From Spartobacteria bacterium (lineage in GTDB: Bacteria > Verrucomicrobiota > Verrucomicrobiia > Chthoniobacterales > UBA10450), in NCBI GenBank assembly GCA_021324035.1, contig JAJPJU010000198.1, positions 1 through 7,974 on the forward strand: a stretch of DNA of 7,974 nucleotides, given 5' to 3'. Positions 5,388 through 7,974 of the stretch are shown one piece after another. The position numbers were made by a program, and so were the translations under genes. Positions within the stretch are counted from its first letter, which is position 1, and the number at the start of each line of letters is the position of its first letter. The notes below the pieces were generated by a model, which was not told where the DNA came from, searched no databases, and was given only the letters and a program-made list of their open reading frames with translations.

Positions 5388-6592
5388 GTCGTCGACAATT
5401 GAATCGCGCGTTCGTAAGCGCCTAACAAGCGAGTGCGATAAAGGTCCCAGGTGAAATTTTCAACTACGCGTTGGCGCGCCGCCATCCCCATACTCGCGAC
5501 GATCTCCGGATGACGATACAAATGCTCAATCGCTGCCGCGATTGCATCCACGTCTCCCGGCTGAACGATGATCCCTTCGACACCGTCGCGGACCACGTCG
5601 CCGGCTTCGCGGGTGGTAATCATTGGCAATCCCGAAGCTGCCGCTTCGTAAATCGTTTTGGCGCTGCCTTCGAGACGCGATGGGAAAACGTATACCGATC
5701 CTTGATTGAGATAATTTTCGAGATCGCGTTTGAATCCGAGCACGCGAATGTTGTCGCACCAAAACTTTTTCAGATACGGCTTTGCTTCCTCATGAACACT
5801 GCCAAGCAGCCAAAGTTCGGCGTCGCTCAGATTCAATCGGTGCCACGCTTCCAGCAAATGATGAATTCCTTTACGCTCGATTAGTGCGCCGGAAAACACG
5901 GCGCGAAAGACCGGCGGCCGCCTTGTCCCCTCCGCCTCAAGGCGCGGTTTGAATCTTTCAACGTCAACGCCCCGCGGCAGGTAAAATAACTTCTCGTCCG
6001 GAAAGTTTGCCGCCCGAAACGATTCGGCAGCCTTTTCCGAAAGCACCACTACCAGCGTCGCAAGATCGTATTCCTCCAGGAATCTCCCTGGCTCGAGGAG
6101 AAGCCGCGATTTCCAGCCCCTTCCGTCCTGTGTCTTCTGTCCTTTGTCCTCCGTCCGCTGACTTCCCCGATGCCAGGTCGGGATTTCGATCAACGACGGA
6201 ATATTTTTCCGTTTCGCGGTTCGCAAACTTTCCAGGCAATCGCCCGACCAACTGTGAAAGAAATCGTAGCGGCCGGTTTCGAGATGCCGGGATGCGATCC
6301 AGTCGAGATATTTTTTCTTGGCTCCATAATAATGTGGCCGGCCGACGAAAGAGATTAACCGCACCGGATGCCAGCGGAGCGATTGGATGAACTGGGCCGG
6401 GATTTCGTCCTGACGATTGTCGTAAGCGACAGCCTTGCCGAGAAATTTTCCATGATACGACGCGCGCAACGCTTCAAACGAATCGGTATCCAGACCGTGA
6501 CCGCCGATTCGAGCGAAGATCGAGTAGAGGAGATTCCTGGGCAGAACGCGCGGTGTGCCGACGGAACTTTCCACTGGCTGCGTTTCTGTCAT
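5384..6592 (-). CDS. GT4-family glycosyltransferase (GT-B fold)
   Basis: This 402-residue retaining glycosyltransferase uses a nucleotide-sugar donor, presumably for an envelope glycan at the inner-membrane face. The N-terminal acceptor domain has a glycine-rich loop ARIGGHG near residue 27. The donor domain starts at FSGALIERKG (233-242). The EX7E catalytic motif is E308 to E316 in EGSAKTIYE, followed by AAASGLPMITT. Residues around 144-160, a hydrophilic K/Q/D/G/T-rich stretch, are encoded by a 7-bp tandem repeat and look like an in-frame expansion in a surface loop. I chose the ATG at 6592; an in-frame GTG at 6616 would add eight residues, and neither has a good Shine-Dalgarno sequence. 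The gene is first in the minus-strand series and overlaps the GT9 start by 4 bp. Donor and acceptor are unknown. Confidence 0.87.
   Translation of the reverse strand: MTETQPVESSVGTPRVLPRNLLYSIFARIGGHGLDTDSFEALRASYHGKFLGKAVAYDNRQDEIPAQFIQSLRWHPVRLISFVGRPHYYGAKKKYLDWIASRHLETGRYDFFHSWSGDCLESLRTAKRKNIPSLIEIPTWHRGSQRTEDKGQKTQDGRGWKSRLLLEPGRFLEEYDLATLVVVLSEKAAESFRAANFPDEKLFYLPRGVDVERFKPRLEAEGTRRPPVFRAVFSGALIERKGIHHLLEAWHRLNLSDAELWLLGSVHEEAKPYLKKFWCDNIRVLGFKRDLENYLNQGSVYVFPSRLEGSAKTIYEAAASGLPMITTREAGDVVRDGVEGIIVQPGDVDAIAAAIEHLYRHPEIVASMGMAARQRVVENFTWDLYRTRLLGAYERAIQLSTT
6123..6164 (-). repeat. In-frame 7-bp tandem repeat inside the GT4 gene (AGGACRG-like, about 6 units)
   Basis: On the minus strand the successive 7-mers are AAGTCAG, CGGACGG, AGGACAA, AGGACAG, AAGACAC and AGGACGG, a degenerate array with consensus AGGACRG. 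Six units make 42 bp, or 14 codons, so the reading frame is kept. They encode most of the peptide QRTEDKGQKTQDGR. This lies in a polar linker between IPTWH and the helix EEYDLATLVVVLSEK of the acceptor domain. Confidence 0.8.
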
Positions 6593-6673
6593 GTTGATGA
6601 AGCGTCCGCTAAACACACCAAAGCTCGCGAAAAGTCAAAGATACGTTGCTTTTGCTGTGAATGTTAGCGTCAT
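6593..6673. promoter_or_regulatory. Divergent intergenic region between two glycosyltransferase genes
   Basis: This 81-bp gap separates the minus-strand GT4 ATG from the plus-strand GT TTG, so it should hold the promoters of both transcripts unless initiation lies inside a coding region. On the minus strand, TTGACT (6638-6633) resembles a -35 box, but the hexamer 17 bp later matches the -10 consensus poorly. A 6-bp inverted match, CGCTAA (6607-6612) and TTAGCG (6664-6669), flanks the region and may be chance. Unlike the other gaps it contains no tandem repeat. Only the arrangement supports the call; no specific promoter can be assigned. Confidence 0.3.
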
Positions 6674-7837
6674 TTGGCGTGTTTGGCGGATACTCAAAAC
6701 ATCAAAATCACTTTCGCGCGCCGCGGCTATTCACCCAGCGGCGGGGCCGAGGCCTACCTCAGACGGCTCGCCCGTGGCCTTGTCGATCTTGGTCATTCGG
6801 CGAACCTAATCGCGACGAACGACTGGCCGGCTAACGAATGGCCATTTGGATCCGTTACCCGCATTCCTGGCGAATCGCCGATCGCCTTCGCCGATGAACT
6901 CGAAAAACTTCGACCCGGTCTTCGTTGCGATATCCTGATGAGCCTCGAGCGGGTTTGGAATTGCGATGTTTATCGGGCCGGCGACGGAGTGCACAGGGCC
7001 TGGCTCAATCGCCGTCAAAAATTTGAGATACCGCTCCAACGGTTCGTTCGCGGGATCAATCGCAAACATCGTGAGATTTTGAAACTTGAGGAATCGCTGT
7101 TCAAAAATTCGGGCGCGGGTCGAGTGATCGCGAACTCGGAAATGGTGAAACACGAAATCGTGGACCTTTACGGATATAGGGCAGGCAAAATCGAGATCGT
7201 GCGAACTGGCGTTCCGTTGGAGAAGTTTCGTTTTGATCCCGTCTTGCGTGAAAAATCCCGGGCCGACCTGAAATTGAAACCGGATGACGCTGTATTGCTG
7301 TTTGCCGGCTCCGGTTGGGAACGCAAAGGGCTGCGTTTTGCGATCGAAGCGTTCGAGCTGAGTCGCGACAAGAAGTTGCGATTGCTCGTCGCCGGGCGCG
7401 GAGACGAGCGCGGTTACCGGCAGAAGCGATTCTTCACCGAGGAGCCGGTGCGTTTTCTTGGAGAAATCGCCGACATTCGTCCGATCTATGCCGCGGCGGA
7501 TATTTTTATTCTGCCAACAATTTACGATCCATTTTCAAACGCGTGTCTGGAAGCGCTTGCCTGTGGACTGCCGGTAATTACCACGCGCGACAACGGTTTT
7601 AGCGAGATTATTGAGGACGGCGTGCACGGCTCGGTCGTCGATCTACCGAATAATGTCATCGCGCTTCGGAATGCGATTCGGTTTTGGTCGGATGAATCGC
7701 GGCGCGCAGGGGCAAGAGCAGTCAACATGGAATGCGCTTCGCACTTCGACATCGCGAAGAATGTGGAGACGACACTTAAGATCCTGGTTCAATCCGCCAA
7801 CGGCTCGATTTCGTGCGAATCGATGACGAAAACTTGA
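6674..7837 (+). CDS. WaaG-like GT4 glycosyltransferase
   Basis: This is a 387-residue GT-B enzyme of family GT4. The N-terminus has ITFARRGYSPSGGAEAYL (12-29), with the SGGAE glycine loop. DVYRAGDGVHRAWL (98-111) resembles the segment following the first domain core in WaaG, the lipopolysaccharide core glucosyltransferase I. The donor domain shows LFAGSGWERKGLRFAIEAF (209-227), FLGEIADIRPIYAAADIFIL (261-280) and YDPFSNACLEALACGLPVITT (284-304). The EX7E position reads D285 to E293, a D for the first E. No ATG occurs before residue 89 and an in-frame stop lies at 6665-6667, so translation must begin at a TTG, at 6674 or 6683. Neither has a visible Shine-Dalgarno sequence. The gene diverges from the GT4-GT9-exporter series, and its last 16 codons overlap the convergent STAS gene. 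A role in core assembly is inferred from similarity and context. Confidence 0.86.
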   Translation: MACLADTQNIKITFARRGYSPSGGAEAYLRRLARGLVDLGHSANLIATNDWPANEWPFGSVTRIPGESPIAFADELEKLRPGLRCDILMSLERVWNCDVYRAGDGVHRAWLNRRQKFEIPLQRFVRGINRKHREILKLEESLFKNSGAGRVIANSEMVKHEIVDLYGYRAGKIEIVRTGVPLEKFRFDPVLREKSRADLKLKPDDAVLLFAGSGWERKGLRFAIEAFELSRDKKLRLLVAGRGDERGYRQKRFFTEEPVRFLGEIADIRPIYAAADIFILPTIYDPFSNACLEALACGLPVITTRDNGFSEIIEDGVHGSVVDLPNNVIALRNAIRFWSDESRRAGARAVNMECASHFDIAKNVETTLKILVQSANGSISCESMTKT

Positions 7838-7974
7838 TCGAGCCGCGCGATTTCGAAAATCGGCCGCACTCTTTCGTTCATTCCCCTGAGGCTGAACTTA
7901 CCGCCGTACTCCTGAATGTTTTGAAGGGCGCGAATCAACACCGCCACGCCGGAACTGTCGATGAATGTGACACC
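7789..7974 (-). CDS. STAS-domain protein, anti-sigma-factor-antagonist-like (5' end beyond the window)
   Basis: The last 61 codons of a minus-strand gene run in from the right edge. The visible part reads TFIDSSGVAVLIRALQNI, then a KFSLRG strand, the helix MNERVRPIFEIARLD, and QVFVI near the end. This is the C-terminal half of a STAS domain as in SpoIIAA/RsbV. In that family a serine in the DS(S/T)G motif is phosphorylated by the partner kinase/anti-sigma factor, controlling sigma-factor release; the DSSG motif is intact here. RsbV-like proteins are about 100-120 residues, so roughly half is missing, including the start. The gene ends with TGA at 7789-7791 and overlaps the 3' end of the convergent glycosyltransferase gene by 49 bp. 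Alternatives are a STAS domain at the end of a larger protein, or an MlaB-like STAS subunit. Confidence 0.8.
   Translation of the reverse strand, partial: GVTFIDSSGVAVLIRALQNIQEYGGKFSLRGMNERVRPIFEIARLDQVFVIDSHEIEPLAD

Noticed and set aside
6614..6638. Sigma-70-type promoter for the minus-strand GT4 gene (TTGACT as -35 box)
   Set aside because: The hexamer 17 bp downstream (TGTTTA) matches the -10 consensus at only two positions.
6607..6669. Inverted pair CGCTAA/TTAGCG as a regulator operator in the divergent gap
   Set aside because: Two 6-bp arms 51 bp apart are readily expected by chance, and no regulator gene lies nearby.
6655..6720. Frameshift hiding an ATG start for the WaaG-like gene (ATG at 6661 in another frame)
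   Set aside because: The TTG-started frame already contains the complete conserved N-terminus, so no indel is needed.

Overview
The window looks like chromosomal DNA of a Gram-negative bacterium: mid-50s percent GC by eye, and genes for building an outer-membrane glycolipid. The style of the coding sequence, a GC-rich double-hairpin element, and different 7-8 bp tandem repeats between genes suggest a soil Verrucomicrobiota lineage (Chthoniobacterales/Spartobacteria). That placement is an inference from general impression, not from a marker gene.

Layout, left to right. A plus-strand sulfotransferase gene (13-894) meets the minus-strand genes tail to tail. Both genes at this junction end inside one palindromic element (857-915). 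Read right to left, the minus strand carries six genes: a GT4 glycosyltransferase (6592-5384), a GT9 heptosyltransferase-like enzyme (5387-4365), an MsbA-like ABC exporter (4368-2485), a PHP-domain phosphoesterase (2402-1674), and two tandem DUF1330 paralogues (1548-1261 and 1205-912). The first three are coupled by 4-bp start/stop overlaps. The last three are each preceded by a short gap, and each gap holds a different short tandem repeat. A fourth tract of the same kind lies in frame inside the GT4 gene. Diverging from the GT4 gene across an 81-bp gap is a plus-strand WaaG-like GT4 glycosyltransferase (6674-7837). Its 3' end overlaps by 49 bp the 3' end of a convergent STAS-domain (anti-sigma-factor-antagonist-like) gene that runs off the right edge.

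Functionally, the core is an envelope locus. Two GT4 enzymes and one GT9 enzyme would assemble a lipopolysaccharide-core-like glycan, and the exporter would flip the lipid-linked product across the inner membrane. The sulfotransferase could decorate a surface glycan, but it is on the other strand and separated by the DUF1330/PHP genes, so that link is weak. The PHP and DUF1330 genes have no evident mechanistic tie to the glycan genes.

I saw no CRISPR array, tRNA, rRNA, transposase or phage gene. The most unusual content is the repeat landscape rather than any new protein system.
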